A DNA stretch of 64,000 nucleotides from Haliclystus octoradiatus (taxonomy: Eukaryota; Cnidaria; Staurozoa; Stauromedusae; Haliclystidae). Below, in pieces: positions 10,980 through 26,300 of this stretch. A program made the position numbers and the translations under genes. The notes beneath the pieces were generated by a model. The model worked only from the letters and a program-made list of their open reading frames with translations, was not told where the DNA came from and searched no databases. The stretch spans positions 13,089,520 through 13,153,519 of the forward strand of contig OU744449.1 in NCBI GenBank assembly GCA_916610825.1, read 5' to 3'. Every line of letters starts with the position of its first letter. Position 1 is the first letter of the stretch.

Positions 10980-13900
10980 TTGTCAATATTAGACGACTTT
11001 GGTAGGATATTTTATTCCATGGGAAATGCAACAAAGTACCATAAGAAAAGTAGTTGAGTAAATTTCTTTGAAAACAGTAAAAACGAACAACAACTGAAGA
11101 TGATCGACCCAAAATACTTAGTCTTTCAAAACCAATAAATGAATATCAAATACATCAATGAAAATAGCGACAGTGGACAGCTAGTTTAAGGTAGGTTGGA
11201 ATTGTAGCGGAGAAGTTCTGTAAGAAGAGAAATCATAAACGATGATAAGGTAAGTCTCATTAGAATGCTTTAAAGAATGAGATAATTAAATACCAAATAT
11301 AAAGAAGAGAAACTAGAGGTGATTGGTATGAAAACGGATCATTGTAAGAACATAAAACTCTGACGATAATTAAACAAGATCGGAGGTTTTACTGTTTATA
11401 ATTTGTAACTTGAAGTTGCAAACCTTTGTAGATGATATAAAACCATATAAAATTATGCAACAAAATAAACAAAGCAGTAGGGATTGTCTAACGACAATTT
11501 TTCTGCAATCAAGTAAAAAAACTGAACTGCTCTTAGCCAATAAGAATCTGGTAATTACTTTCCTGTATAATTCCCAATGTTTTCAATGACGGTTAGCGAC
11601 ACAACGTACTGTATAGTGATTGGCGAAAACATTTTTATGTCATTTATGATATCATCCTCGGATCTACAAGATGATCTTTGATAAATGATGATGAATAACC
11701 GAAACGTTTTCGCAAATGCTTGTTTAAATTTAGGTCGCCTAAGATTCACTTCGATATGTTTTACAAGTGAACTGTTAAATCATTTTATTAATTAACTATA
11801 CATCTAATTAACATACTGCCATTTTTATTCAAGTTCAATCAAAATGTTTAGCAAAGAAGAAATTATAAAAGAATTTACGTTTCACGAGCTTATTAGGTCC
11901 TATAAAGCCTACAAAAGCAGAACAATTAAATAATATGTTAATCATTTGATGTGTACCGAATAATATATGATGAAAACCAGCCTTAACCTCCCTACACCAT
12001 ATCATCGGCTGCAGCCTCTTTTTGATCAGTAATCGAGTCTGAATACGAAAATTCATAACAATGCTATGACGTCACAATCATTATGTCTATGCCTATTTCG
12101 TTCAAATTGCACATAAAAGAATTTACAGTTGGAGAGTCTATCATAAGTATATACTGATAAAACAAGTTTGATTGTTGAGTTCGTAAGACGAACAAGTAGA
12201 ATCATGTTAGTGTAGATAATAATGTTGTCGACTTGCTACAGTGGATTGGATTACTTGAATTGGTAAGCTGCAAATTTGAACGATTCTTTGTTAAATGTGA
12301 GACCAGATGCGAAATATAAAGAAAGAGGGAAATAAAAAAAGTTCTGACGATTGATAGGAAAAAAGGTATTTTATAAATTTTTGTAGAAAAGATACAAGGA
12401 AAAATTGAAGATAAAGAAATACCAAAAAGAGGAATAGGAAGAAGAATGAACCTTTTTATGATTTCACTAAAGTGAATTTAGTTTAGATTCGCGCAATTTC
12501 AATTCAATTCAATTCAATAACTTTATTTGAGTGTCAATGACAAAAACGAAAGAGAATGAAATACCAAGAATAAAAGCAACAACAAATAAGGAGATAGGTT
12601 GAGTTGGAAAGAACATGGGGAAAGTATGAACGTAAACGGGAAAGTAGAGGAAGAAGAAAAGGGAGAAATTTGGAGAATTTCAAAAACCAAAAAGAGATGG
12701 AAGACCTGTGCAGATAAAAATGACATAATAATTAATTAAAATAAAACTTTAAAAACAGGGGTAAGTCGATTGAGAAGAATGGTCAATATTAGACGACTTT
12801 GGTAGGATATTTTATTCCATGGGAAATGCAACAAAGTACCATAAGAAAATTAGTTGAGTAAATTTCTTTGAAAACAGTAAAAACGAACAACAACTGAAGA
12901 TGATCGACCCAAAATACTTAGTCTTTCAAAACCAATAAATGAATATCAAATACATCAATGAAAATAGCGACAGTGGACAGCTAGTTTAAGGTAGGTTGGA
13001 ATTGTAGCGGAGAAGTTCTGTAAGAAGAGAAATCATAAACGATGATAAGGTAAGTCTCATTAGAATGCTTTAAAGAATGAGATAATTAAATACCAAATAT
13101 AAAGAAGAGAAACTAGAGGTGATTGGTATAAAAACGGATCATTGTAAGAACATAAAACTCTGACGATAATTAAACAAGATCGGAGTTTTTACTGTTTATA
13201 ATTTGTAACTTGAAGTTGCAAACCTTTGTAGATGATATAAAACCATATAAAATTATGCAACAAAATAAACAAAGCAGTAGGGATTGTCTAACGACAATTT
13301 TTCTGCAATCAAGTAAAAAAACTGCACTGCTCTTAGCCAATAAGAATCTGGTAATTACTTTCCTGTATAATTCCCAGTGTTTTCAATGACGGTTAGCGAC
13401 ACAACGTACTGTATAGTGATTGACGAAAACATTTTTATGTCATTTATGATATCATCCTCGGATCTACAAGATGATCTTTGATAAATGATGATGAATAACC
13501 GAAACGTTTTCGCAAATGCTTGTTTAAATTTTGGTCGCCTAAGATTCACTTCGATATGTTTTACAAGTGAACTGTTAAATCATTTTATTAATTAACTATA
13601 CATCTAATTAGCATACTGCCATTTTTATTCAAGTTCAATCAAAATGTATAGCAAAGAAGAAATTATAAAAGAAATTACGTTTCACGAGCTTATTAGGTCC
13701 TATAAAGCCTACAAAAGCAGAACAATGAAATAATATGTTAATCATTTGATGTGTACCGAATAATATATGATGAAAACCAGCCTTAACCTCCCTACACCAT
13801 ATCATCGGTTGCAGCCTCTTTTTGATCAGTAATCGAGTCTGAAAACGAAAATTCATAACAATGCTATGACGTCACAATCATTATGTCTATGCCTATTTCG

Positions 13901-14599
13901 TTCAAATTGCACATAAAAGAATTTACAGTTGGAGAGTCTATCATAAGTATATACTGATAAAACAAGTTTGATTGTTGAGTTCGTAAGACGAACAAGTAGA
14001 ATCATGTTAGTGTAGATAATAATGTTGTCGACTTGCTACAGTGGATTGGATTACTTGAATTGGTAAGCTGCAAATTTGAGCGATTCTTCGTTAAATGTGA
14101 GACCAGATGCGAATAAAAAAAAAAGAGGGAAATAGAAAAGTTCTGACGATTGATAGGAAAAAAGGCATTTTATAAATTGTTGTAGAAAAGATACAAGGAA
14201 AAATTGAAGATAAAGAAATACCAAAAAGAAGAACAGGAAGAAGAATGAACCTTTTTATGATTTCACTAAAGTGAATTTAGTTTAGATTCGCGCAATTTCA
14301 ATTCAATTCAATTCAATAACTTTATTTGAGTGTCAATGACAAAAACGAAAGAGAATGAAATACCAAGAATAAAAGCAACAACAAATAAGGAGATAGGTTG
14401 AGTTGGAAAGAACATGGGGAAAGTATGAACGTAAACGGGAAAGTAGAGGAAGAAGAAAAGGGAGAAATTTGGAGAATTTCAAAAACCAAAAAGAGATGGA
14501 AGACCTGTGCAGATAAAAATGACATAATAATTAATTAAAATAAAACTTGAAAAACAGGGGTAAGTCGATTGAGAAGAATGGTCAATATTAGACGACTTT

Positions 14600-17500
14600 G
14601 GTAGGATATTTTATTCCATGGGAAATGCAACAAAGTACCATAAGAAAAGTAGTTGAGTAAATTTCTTTGAAAACAGTAAAAACGAACAACAACTGAAGAT
14701 GATCGACCCAAAATACTTACTCTTTCAAAACCAATAAATGAATTTCAAATACATCAATGAAAATAGCGACAGTGGACAGCTAGTTCAAGGTAGGTTGGAA
14801 TTGTAGCGGAGAAGTTCTGTAAGAAGAGAAATCATAAACGATGATAAGGTAAGTCTCATTAGAATGCTTTAAAGAATGAGATAATTAAATACCAAATATA
14901 AAGAAGAGAAACTAGAGGTGATTGGTATGAAAACGGATCATTGTAAGAACATAAAACTCTGACGATAATTAAACAAGATCGGAGTTTTTACTGTTTATAA
15001 TTTGTAACTTGAAGTTGCAAACCTTTGTAGATGATATAAAACCATATAAAATTATGCAACAAAATAAACAAAGCAGTAGGGATTGTCTAACGACAATTTT
15101 TCTGCAATCAAGTAAAAAAACTGCACTGCTCTTAGCCAATAAGAATCTGGTAATTACTTTCCTGTATAATTCCTAATGTTTTCAATGACGGTTAGCGACA
15201 CAACGTACTGTATAGTGATTGGCGAAAACATTTTTATGTCATTTATGATATCATCCTCGTATCTACAAGATGATCTTTGATAAATGATGATGAATAACCG
15301 AAACGTTTTCGCAAATGCTTGTTTAAATTTTGGTCGCCTAAGATTCACTTCGATATGTTTTACAAGTGAACTGTTAAATCATTTTATTAATTAACTATAC
15401 ATCTAATTAGCATACTGCCATTTTTATTCAAGTTCAATCAAAATGTATAGCAAAGAAGAAATTATAAAAGAATTTACGTTTCACGAGCTTATTAGGTCCT
15501 ATAAAGCCTACAAAAGCAGAACAATGAAATAATATGTTAATCATTTGATGTGTACCGAATAATATATGATGAAAACCAGCCTTAACCTCCCTACACCATA
15601 TCATCGGTTGCAGCCTCTTTTTGATCAGTAATCGAGTCTGAAAACGAAAATTCATAACAATGCTATGACGTCACAATCATTATGTCTATGCCTATTTCGT
15701 TCAAATTGCACATAAAAGAATTTACAGTTGGAGAGTCTATCATAAGTATATACTGATAAAACAAGTTTGATTGTTGAGTTCGTAAGACGAACAAGTAGAA
15801 TCATGTTAGTGTAGATAATAATGTTGTCGACTTGCTACAGTGGATTGGATTACTTGAATTGGTAAGCTGCAGATTTGAGCGATTCTTCGTTAAATGTGAG
15901 ACCAGATGCGAATAAAAAAAAAAGAGGGAAATAGAAAAGTTCTGACGATTGATAGGAAAAAAGGCATTTTATAAATTGTTGTAGGAAAGATACAAGGAAA
16001 AATTGAAGATAAAGAAATACCAAAAAGAAGAACAGGAAGAAGAATGAACCTTTTTATGATTTCACTAAAGTGAATTTAGTTTAGATTCGCGCAATTTCAA
16101 TTCAATTCAATTCAATAACTTTATTTGAGTGTCAATGACAAAAACGAAAGAGAATGAAATACCAAGAATAAAAGCAACAACAAATAAGGAGATATATTGA
16201 GTTGGAAAGAACAATGGGAAAGTATGAACGTAAACGGGAAAGTAGAGGAAGAAGAAAAGGGAGAAATTTGGAGAATTTCAAAAACCAAAAAGAGATGGAA
16301 GACCTGTGCAGATAAAAATGACATAATAATTAATTAAAATAAAACTTGAAAAACAGGGGTAAGTCGATTGAGAAGAATGGTCAATATTAGACGATTTTGG
16401 TAGGATATTTTATTCCATGGGAAATGCAACAAAGTACCATAAGAGAAGTAGTTGAGTAAATTTCTTTGAAAACAGTAAAAACGAACAACAACTGAAGATG
16501 ATCGACCCAAAATACTTAGTCTTTCAAAACCAATAAATGAATATCAAATACATCAATGAAAATAGCGACAGTGGACAGCTAGTTTAAGGTAGGTTGGAAT
16601 TGTAGCGGAGAAGTTCTGTAAGAAGAGAAATCATAAACGATGATAAGGTAAGTCTCATTAGAATGCTTTAAAGAATGAGATAATTAAATACCAAATATAA
16701 AGAAGAGAAACTAGAGGTGATTGGTATGAAATCGGATCATTGTAAGAACATAAAACTCTGACGATAATTAAACAAGATCGGAGGTTTTACTGTTTATAAT
16801 TTCTAACTTGAAGTTGCAAACCTTTGTAGATGATATAAAACCATATAAAATTATGCAACAAAATAAACAAAGCAGTAGGGATTGTCTAACGACAATTTTT
16901 CTGAATCAAGTAAGAAAACTGCACTGCTCTTAGCCAATAAGAATCTGGTAATTACTTTCCTGTATAATTCCCAATGTTTTCAATGACGGTTAGCGACACA
17001 ACGTACTGTATAGTGATTGGCGAAAACATTTTTATGTCATTTATGATATCATCCTCGGATCTACAAGATGATCTTTGATAAATGATGATGAATAACCGAA
17101 ACATTTTCGCAAATGCTTGTTTAAATTTTGGTCGCCTAAGATTCACTTCGATATGTTTTACAAGTGAACTGTTAAATCATTTTATTAATTAACTATACAT
17201 CTAATTAGCATACTGCCATTTTTATTCAAGTTCAATCAAAATGTATAGCAAAGTAGAAATTATAAAAGAATTTACGTTTCACGAGCTTATTAGGTCCTAT
17301 AAAGCCTACAAAAGCAGAACAATGAAATAATATGTTAATCATTTGATGTGTACCGAATAATATATGATGAAAGCCAGCCTTAACCTCCCTACACCATATC
17401 ATCGGTTGCAGCCTCTTTTTGATCAGTAATCGAGTCTGAAAACGAAAATTCATAACAATGCTATGACGTCACAATCATTATGTCTATGCCTATTTCGTTC

Positions 17501-20500
17501 AAATTGCACATAAAAGAATTTACAGTTGGAGAGTCTATCATAAGTATATACTGATAAAACAAGTTTGATTGTTGAGTTCGTAAGACGAACAAGTAGAATC
17601 ATGTTAGTGTAGATAATAATGTTGTCGACTTGCTACAGTGGATTGGATTACTTGAATTGGTAAGCTGCAGATTTGAGCGATTCTTCGTTAAATGTGAGAC
17701 CAGATGCGAATAAAAAAAAAAGAGGGAAATAGAAAAGTTCTGACGATTGATAGGAAAAAAGGCATTTTATAAATTGTTGTAGGAAAGATACAAGGAAAAA
17801 TTGAAGATAAAGAAATACCAAAAAGAAGAACAGGAAGAAGAATGAACCTTTTTATGATTTCACTAAAGTGAATTTAGTTTAGATTCGCGCAATTTCAATT
17901 CAATTCAATTCAATAACTTTATTTGAGTGTCAATGACAAAAACGAAAGAGAATGAAATACCAAGAATAAAAGCAACAACAAATAAGGAGATATATTGAGT
18001 TGGAAAGAACAATGGGAAAGTATGAACGTAAACGGGAAAGTAGAGGAAGAAGAAAAGGGAGAAATTTGGAGAATTTCAAAAACCAAAAAGAGATGGAAGA
18101 CCTGTGCAGATAAAAATGACATAATAATTAATTAAAATAAAACTTGAAAAACAGGGGTAAGTCGATTGAGAAGAATGGTCAATATTAGACGACTTTGGTA
18201 GGATATTTTATTCCATGGGAAATGCAACAAAGTACCATAAGAAAAGTAGTTGAGTAAATTTCTTTGAAAACAGTAAAAACGAACAACAACTGAAGATGAT
18301 CGACCCAAAATACTTACTCTTTCAAAACCAATAAATGAATTTCAAATACATCAATGAAAATAGCGACAGTGGACAGCTAGTTCAAGGTAGGTTGGAATTG
18401 TAGCGGAGAAGTTCTGTAAGAAGAGAAATCATAAACGATGATAAGGTAAGTCTCATTAGAATGCTTTAAAGAATGAGATAATTAAATACCAAATATAAAG
18501 AAGAGAAACTAGAGGTGATTGGTATGAAAACGGATCATTGTAAGAACATAAAACTCTGACGATAATTAAACAAGATCGGAGTTTTTACTGTTTATAATTT
18601 GTAACTTGAAGTTGCAAACCTTTGTAGATGATATAAAACCATATAAAATTATGCAACAAAATAAACAAAGCAGTAGGGATTGTCTAACGACAATTTTTCT
18701 GCAATCAAGTAAAAAAACTGCACTGCTCTTAGCCAATAAGAATCTGGTAATTACTTTCCTGTATAATTCCTAATGTTTTCAATGACGGTTAGCGACACAA
18801 CGTACTGTATAGTGATTGGCGAAAACATTTTTATGTCATTTATGATATCATCCTCGTATCTACAAGATGATCTTTGATAAATGATGATGAATAACCGAAA
18901 CGTTTTCGCAAATGCTTGTTTAAATTTTGGTCGCCTAAGATTCACTTCGATATGTTTTACAAGTGAACTGTTAAATCATTTTATTAATTAACTATACATC
19001 TAATTAGCATACTGCCATTTTTATTCAAGTTCAATCAAAATGTATAGCAAAGAAGAAATTATAAAAGAATTTACGTTTCACGAGCTTATTAGGTCCTATA
19101 AAGCCTACAAAAGCAGAACAATGAAATAATATGTTAATCATTTGATGTGTACCGAATAATATATGATGAAAACCAGCCTTAACCTCCCTACACCATATCA
19201 TCGGTTGCAGCCTCTTTTTGATCAGTAATCGAGTCTGAAAACGAAAATTCATAACAATGCTATGACGTCACAATCATTATGTCTATGCCTATTTCGTTCA
19301 AATTGCACATAAAAGAATTTACAGTTGGAGAGTCTATCATAAGTATATACTGATAAAACAAGTTTGATTGTTGAGTTCGTAAGACGAACAAGTAGAATCA
19401 TGTTAGTGTAGATAATAATGTTGTCGACTTGCTACAGTGGATTGGATTACTTGAATTGGTAAGCTGCAGATTTGAGCGATTCTTCGTTAAATGTGAGACC
19501 AGATGCGAATAAAAAAAAAAGAGGGAAATAGAAAAGTTCTGACGATTGATAGGAAAAAAGGCATTTTATAAATTGTTGTAGGAAAGATACAAGGAAAAAT
19601 TGAAGATAAAGAAATACCAAAAAGAAGAACAGGAAGAAGAATGAACCTTTTTATGATTTCACTAAAGTGAATTTAGTTTAGATTCGCGCAATTTCAATTC
19701 AATTCAATTCAATAACTTTATTTGAGTGTCAATGACAAAAACGAAAGAGAATGAAATACCAAGAATAAAAGCAACAACAAATAAGGAGATATATTGAGTT
19801 GGAAAGAACAATGGGAAAGTATGAACGTAAACGGGAAAGTAGAGGAAGAAGAAAAGGGAGAAATTTGGAGAATTTCAAAAACCAAAAAGAGATGGAAGAC
19901 CTGTGCAGATAAAAATGACATAATAATTAATTAAAATAAAACTTGAAAAACAGGGGTAAGTCGATTGAGAAGAATGGTCAATATTAGACGATTTTGGTAG
20001 GATATTTTATTCCATGGGAAATGCAACAAAGTACCATAAGAGAAGTAGTTGAGTAAATTTCTTTGAAAACAGTAAAAACGAACAACAACTGAAGATGATC
20101 GACCCAAAATACTTAGTCTTTCAAAACCAATAAATGAATATCAAATACATCAATGAAAATAGCGACAGTGGACAGCTAGTTTAAGGTAGGTTGGAATTGT
20201 AGCGGAGAAGTTCTGTAAGAAGAGAAATCATAAACGATGATAAGGTAAGTCTCATTAGAATGCTTTAAAGAATGAGATAATTAAATACCAAATATAAAGA
20301 AGAGAAACTAGAGGTGATTGGTATGAAATCGGATCATTGTAAGAACATAAAACTCTGACGATAATTAAACAAGATCGGAGGTTTTACTGTTTATAATTTC
20401 TAACTTGAAGTTGCAAACCTTTGTAGATGATATAAAACCATATAAAATTATGCAACAAAATAAACAAAGCAGTAGGGATTGTCTAACGACAATTTTTCTG

Positions 20501-21780
20501 AATCAAGTAAGAAAACTGCACTGCTCTTAGCCAATAAGAATCTGGTAATTACTTTCCTGTATAATTCCCAATGTTTTCAATGACGGTTAGCGACACAACG
20601 TACTGTATAGTGATTGGCGAAAACATTTTTATGTCATTTATGATATCATCCTCGGATCTACAAGATGATCTTTGATAAATGATGATGAATAACCGAAACA
20701 TTTTCGCAAATGCTTGTTTAAATTTTGGTCGCCTAAGATTCACTTCGATATGTTTTACAAGTGAACTGTTAAATCATTTTATTAATTAACTATACATCTA
20801 ATTAGCATACTGCCATTTTTATTCAAGTTCAATCAAAATGTATAGCAAAGTAGAAATTATAAAAGAATTTACGTTTCACGAGCTTATTAGGTCCTATAAA
20901 GCCTACAAAAGCAGAACAATGAAATAATATGTTAATCATTTGATGTGTACCGAATAATATATGATGAAAGCCAGCCTTAACCTCCCTACACCATATCATC
21001 GGTTGCAGCCTCTTTTTGATCAGTAATCGAGTCTGAAAACGAAAATTCATAACAATGCTATGACGTCACAATCATTATGTCTATGCCTATTTCGTTCAAA
21101 TTGCACATAAAAGAATTTACAGTTGGAGAGTCTATCATAAGTATATACTGATAAAACAAGTTTGATTGTTGAGTTCGTAAGACGAACAAGTAGAATCATG
21201 TTAGTGTAGATAATAATGTTGTCGACTTGCTACAGTGGATTGGATTACTTGAATTGGTAAGCTGCAGATTTGAGCGATTCTTCGTTAAATGTGAGACCAG
21301 ATGCGAATAAAAAAAAAAGAGGGAAATAGAAAAGTTCTGACGATTGATAGGAAAAAAGGCATTTTATAAATTGTTGTAGGAAAGATACAAGGAAAAATTG
21401 AAGATAAAGAAATACCAAAAAGAAGAACAGGAAGAAGAATGAACCTTTTTATGATTTCACTAAAGTGAATTTAGTTTAGATTCGCGCAATTTCAATTCAA
21501 TTCAATTCAATAACTTTATTTGAGTGTCAATGACAAAAACGAAAGAGAATGAAATACCAAGAATAAAAGCAACAACAAATAAGGAGATATATTGAGTTGG
21601 AAAGAACAATGGGAAAGTATGAACGTAAACGGGAAAGTAGAGGAAGAAGAAAAGGGAGAAATTTGGAGAATTTCAAAAACCAAAAAGAGATGGAAGACCT
21701 GTGCAGATAAAAATGACATAATAATTAATTAAAATAAAACTTGAAAAACAGGGGTAAGTCGATTGAGAAGAATGGTCAAT
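14600..21780. repeat. Duplicated 3.6-kb dimer of satellite monomers
   Basis: Two consecutive dimers lie here, displaced by 3597 bp. Private variants match at that spacing: the two-base deletion TTTCTGAATCAAG at about 16899 and 20496, GACGATTTTGG at about 16390 and 19987, ATCCTCGTATC at about 15252 and 18849, AAAGTAGAAATTAT at about 17250 and 20847, and GAAAGCCAGCC at about 17369 and 20966. The two monomers inside each dimer do not share these marks with each other. The dimer ends near 21.8 kb, where the following copy has TAGGAAATTTTATTCC and the full CTGCAATC. Edges are approximate. Confidence 0.8.
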
Positions 21781-23315
21781 ATTAGACGACTTTGGTAGGA
21801 AATTTTATTCCATGGGAAATGCAACAAAGTACCATAAGAGAAGTAGTTGAGTAAATTTCTTTGAAAACAGTAAAAACGAACAACAACTGAAGATGATCGA
21901 CCCAAAATACTTAGTCTTTCAAAACCAATAAATGAATATCAAATACATCAATGAAAATAGCGACAGTGGACAGCTAGTTTAAGGTAGGTTGGAATTGTAG
22001 CGGAGAAGTTCTGTAAGAAGAGAAATCATAAACGATGATAAGGTAAGTCTCATTAGAATGCTTTAAAGAATGAGATAATTAAATACCAAATATAAAGAAG
22101 AGAAACTAGAGGTGATTGGTATGAAATCGGATCATTGTAAGAACATAAAACTCTGACGATAATTAAACAAGATCGGAGGTTTTACTGTTTATAATTTCTA
22201 ACTTGAAGTTGCAAACCTTTGTAGATGATATAAAACCATATAAAATTATGCAACAAAATAAACAAAGCAGTAGGGATTGTCTAACGACAATTTTTCTGCA
22301 ATCAAGTAAGAAAACTGCACTGCTCTTAGCCAATAAGAATCTGGTAATTACTTTCCTGTATAATTCCCAATGTTTTCAATGACGGTTAGCGACACAACGT
22401 ACTGTATAGTGATTGGCGAAAACATTTTTATGTCATTTATGATATCATCCTCGGATCTACAAGATGATCTTTGATAAATGATGATGAATAACCGAAACAT
22501 TTTCGCAAATGCTTGTTTAAATTTTGGTCGCCTAAGATTCACTTCGATATGTTTTACAAGTGAACTGTTAAATCATTTTATTAATTAACTATACATCTAA
22601 TTAGCATACTGCCATTTTTATTCAAGTTCAATCAAAATGTATAGCAAAGAAGAAATTATAAAAGAATTTACGTTTCACGATCTTATTAGGTCCTATAAAG
22701 CCTACAAAAGCAGAACAATGAAATAATATGTTAATCATTTGATGTGTACCGAATAATATATGATGAAAACCAGCCTTAACCTCCCTACACCATATCATCG
22801 GTTGCAGCCTCTTTTTGATCAGTAATCGAGTCTGAAAACGAAAATTCATAACAATGCTATGACGTCACAATCATTATGTCTATGCCTATTTCGTTCAAAT
22901 TGCACATAAAAGAATTTACAGTTGGAGAGTCTATCATAAGTATATACTGATAAAACAAGTTTGATTGTTGAGTTCGTAAGACGAACAAGTAGAATCATGT
23001 TAGTGTAGATAATAATGTTGTCGACTTGCTACAGTGGATTGGATTACTTGAATTGGTAAGCTGCAAATTTGAACGATTCTTCGTTAAATGTGAGACCAGA
23101 TGCGAATAAAAAAAAAAAGAGGGAAATAGAAAAGTTCTGACGATTGATAGGAAAAAAGGCATTTTATAAATTGTTGTAGAAAAGATACAAGGAAAAATTG
23201 AAGATAAAGAAATACCAAAAAGAAGAACCGGAAGAAGAATGAACCTTTTTATGATTTCACTAAAGTGAATTTAGTTTAGATTCGCGCAATTTCGATTCAA
23301 TTCAATTCAATAACT

Positions 23316-26300
23316 TTATTTGAGTGTCAATGACAAAAACCAAAGAGAATGAAATACCAAGAATAAAAGCAACAACAAACAAAGAGATAGATTGAGTTGG
23401 AAAGAACATGGAGAAGGTATGAACGTAAACGGGAAAGTAGAGGAAGAAGAAAAGGGAGAAATGTGGAGAATTTCTAAAACCAAAAAGTGATGGAAGATCT
23501 GTGCAGATAAAAATGGCATAATAATTTATTAAAATATAACTTGAAAAACAGGGGCAAGTCGATTGAGAAGGATGGTCAATATTAGACAACTTTGGTAGGA
23601 TATTTTATTCCATGGGAAATGCAACAAAGTACCATAAGAAAAGTAGTTGAGTAAATTTCTTTGAAAACAGTAAAAACGAACAACAACTGAGGATGATCGA
23701 CCAAAAATACTTAGTCTTTCAAAACCAATAAATGAATATCAAATACATCAATGAAAATAGCGACAGTGGACAGCTAGTTTAAGGTAGGTTGGAATTGTAG
23801 CGGAGAAGTTCTGTAAGAAGAGAAATCATAAACGATGATAAGGTAAGTCTCATTAGAATGCTTTAAAGAATGAGATAATTAAATACCAAATATAAAGAAG
23901 AGAAACTAGAGGTGATTGGTATGAAAACGGATCATTGTAAGAACATAAAACTATGACGATAATAAAACAAGATCGGAGGTTTTACTGTTCATAATTTGTA
24001 ACTTGAAGTTGCAAACCTTTGTAGATCATATAAAACCAAATCAAATTATGCAACAAAATAAACAAAGCAGTAGGGATTGTCTAACGACAATTTTTCTGCA
24101 ATCAAGTAAAAAAACTGCACTGCTCTTAGCCAATAAGAATCTGGTAATTACTTTCCTGTATAATTCCCAATGTTTTCAATGACGGTTAGCGACACAACGT
24201 ACTGTATAGTGATTGGCAAAAACATTTTTATGTCATTTATGATATCATCCTCGGATCTACAAGATGATCTTTGATAAAAGATGATGAATAACCGAAACGT
24301 TTTCGCAAATGCTTGTTTAAATTTTGGTCGCCTAAGATTCACTTCGATATGTTTTACAAGTGAACTGTTAAATCATTTTATTGATTAACTATACATCTAA
24401 TTAGCATACTGCCATTTTTATTCAAGTTCAATCAAAATGTATAGCAAAGAAGAAATTATAAAAGAATTTACGTTTCACGAGCTTATTAGGTCCTATAAAG
24501 CCTACAAAAGCAGAACAATGAAATAATATGTTAATCATTTGATGTGTACCGAATAATATATGATGAAAACCAGCCTTAACCTCCCTACACCATATCATCG
24601 GTTGCAGCCTCTTTTTGATCAGTAATCGAGTCTGAAAACGAAATTTCATAACAATGCTAGATGACGTCACAATCATTATGTCTATGCCTATTTCGTTCAA
24701 ATTGCACATAAAAGAATTTACAGTTGGAGAGTCTATCATAAGTATATACTAATAAAACAAGTTTGATTGTTGAGTTCGTAAGACGAACAAGTAGAATCAT
24801 GTTAGTGTAGATAATAATGTTGTCGACTTGCTACAGTGGATTGGATTACTTGAATTGGTAAGCTGCTAATTTGAACAATTCTTCGTTAAATGTGAGACCA
24901 GATGCAAAATATGAAGAAAGAGGGAAATAGAAAAGTTCTGACGATTGATAGGAAAAAAGGATTTTTATAAATTGTTGTAGAAAAGATACAAGGAAAAATT
25001 GAAGATAAAGAAATACCAAAAAGAAGAACAGGAAGAAGAATGAACGTTTTTATGATTTCACTAAAGTGAATTTAGTTTAGATTCGCGCAATTTCAATTCA
25101 ATTCAATTCAATAACTTTATTTGAGTGTCAATGACAAAAACGAAAGAGAATGAAAAACCAAGAATAAAAGCAACAACAAACAAAGAGATAGATTGAGTTG
25201 GAAAGAACATCGAGAAGGTATGAACGTAAACGGGAAAGTAGAGGAAGAAGAAAAGGGAGAAATGTGGAGAATTTCTAAAACCAAAAAGTGATGGAAGATC
25301 TGTGCAGATAAAAATGGCATAATAATTAATTAAAATATAACTTGAAAAACAGGGGCAAGTTGATTGAGAAGGATGGTCAATATTAGACAACTTTGGTAGG
25401 ATATTTTATTCCATGGGAAATGCAACAAAGTACCATAAGAAAAGTAGTTGATTAAATTTCTTTGAAAACAGTAAAAACGAACAACAACTGAAGATGATCG
25501 ACCCAAAATACTTAGTCTTTCAAAACCAATAAATGATAATCAAATACATCAATGAAAATAGCGACAGTGGACAGCTAGTTTAAGGTAGGTTGGAATTGTA
25601 GCGGAGAAGTTCTGTAAGAAGAGAAATCATAAACGATGATAAGGTAAGTCTCATTAGAATGATTTAAAGAATGAGATAATTAAATACCAAATATAAAGAA
25701 GAGAAACTAGAGGTGATTGGTATGAAAACGGATCATTGTAAGAACATAAAACTCTGACGATAATTAAACAATATCGGAGGTTTTACTGTTTATAATTTGT
25801 AACTTGAAGTTGCAAACCTTTGTAGATGATATAAAACCATATAAAATTATGCAACAAAATAAACAAAGCAGTAGGGATTCTCTAACGACAATTTTTCTGC
25901 AATCAAGTAAAAAAACTGCACTGCTCTTAGCCAATAAGAATCTGGTAATTTCTTTCCTGTATAATTCCCAATGTTTTCAATGACGGTTAGCGACACAACC
26001 TACTTTATAGTGATTGGCAAAAACATTTTTATGTCATTTATGATATCATCCTTGGATCTACAAGATGTTCTTTGATAAATGATGATGAATAACCGAAACG
26101 TTTTCGCAAATGCTTGTTTAAATTTTGGTCGCCTAAGATTCACTTCGATATGTTTTACAAGTGAACTGTTAAATCATTTTATTAATTAACTATATATCTA
26201 ATTAGCATACTGCCATTTTTATTCAAGTTCAATCAAAATGTATAGCAAGGAAGAAATTATAAAAAAATTTACATTTCACGAGCTTATTAGGTCCTATAAA

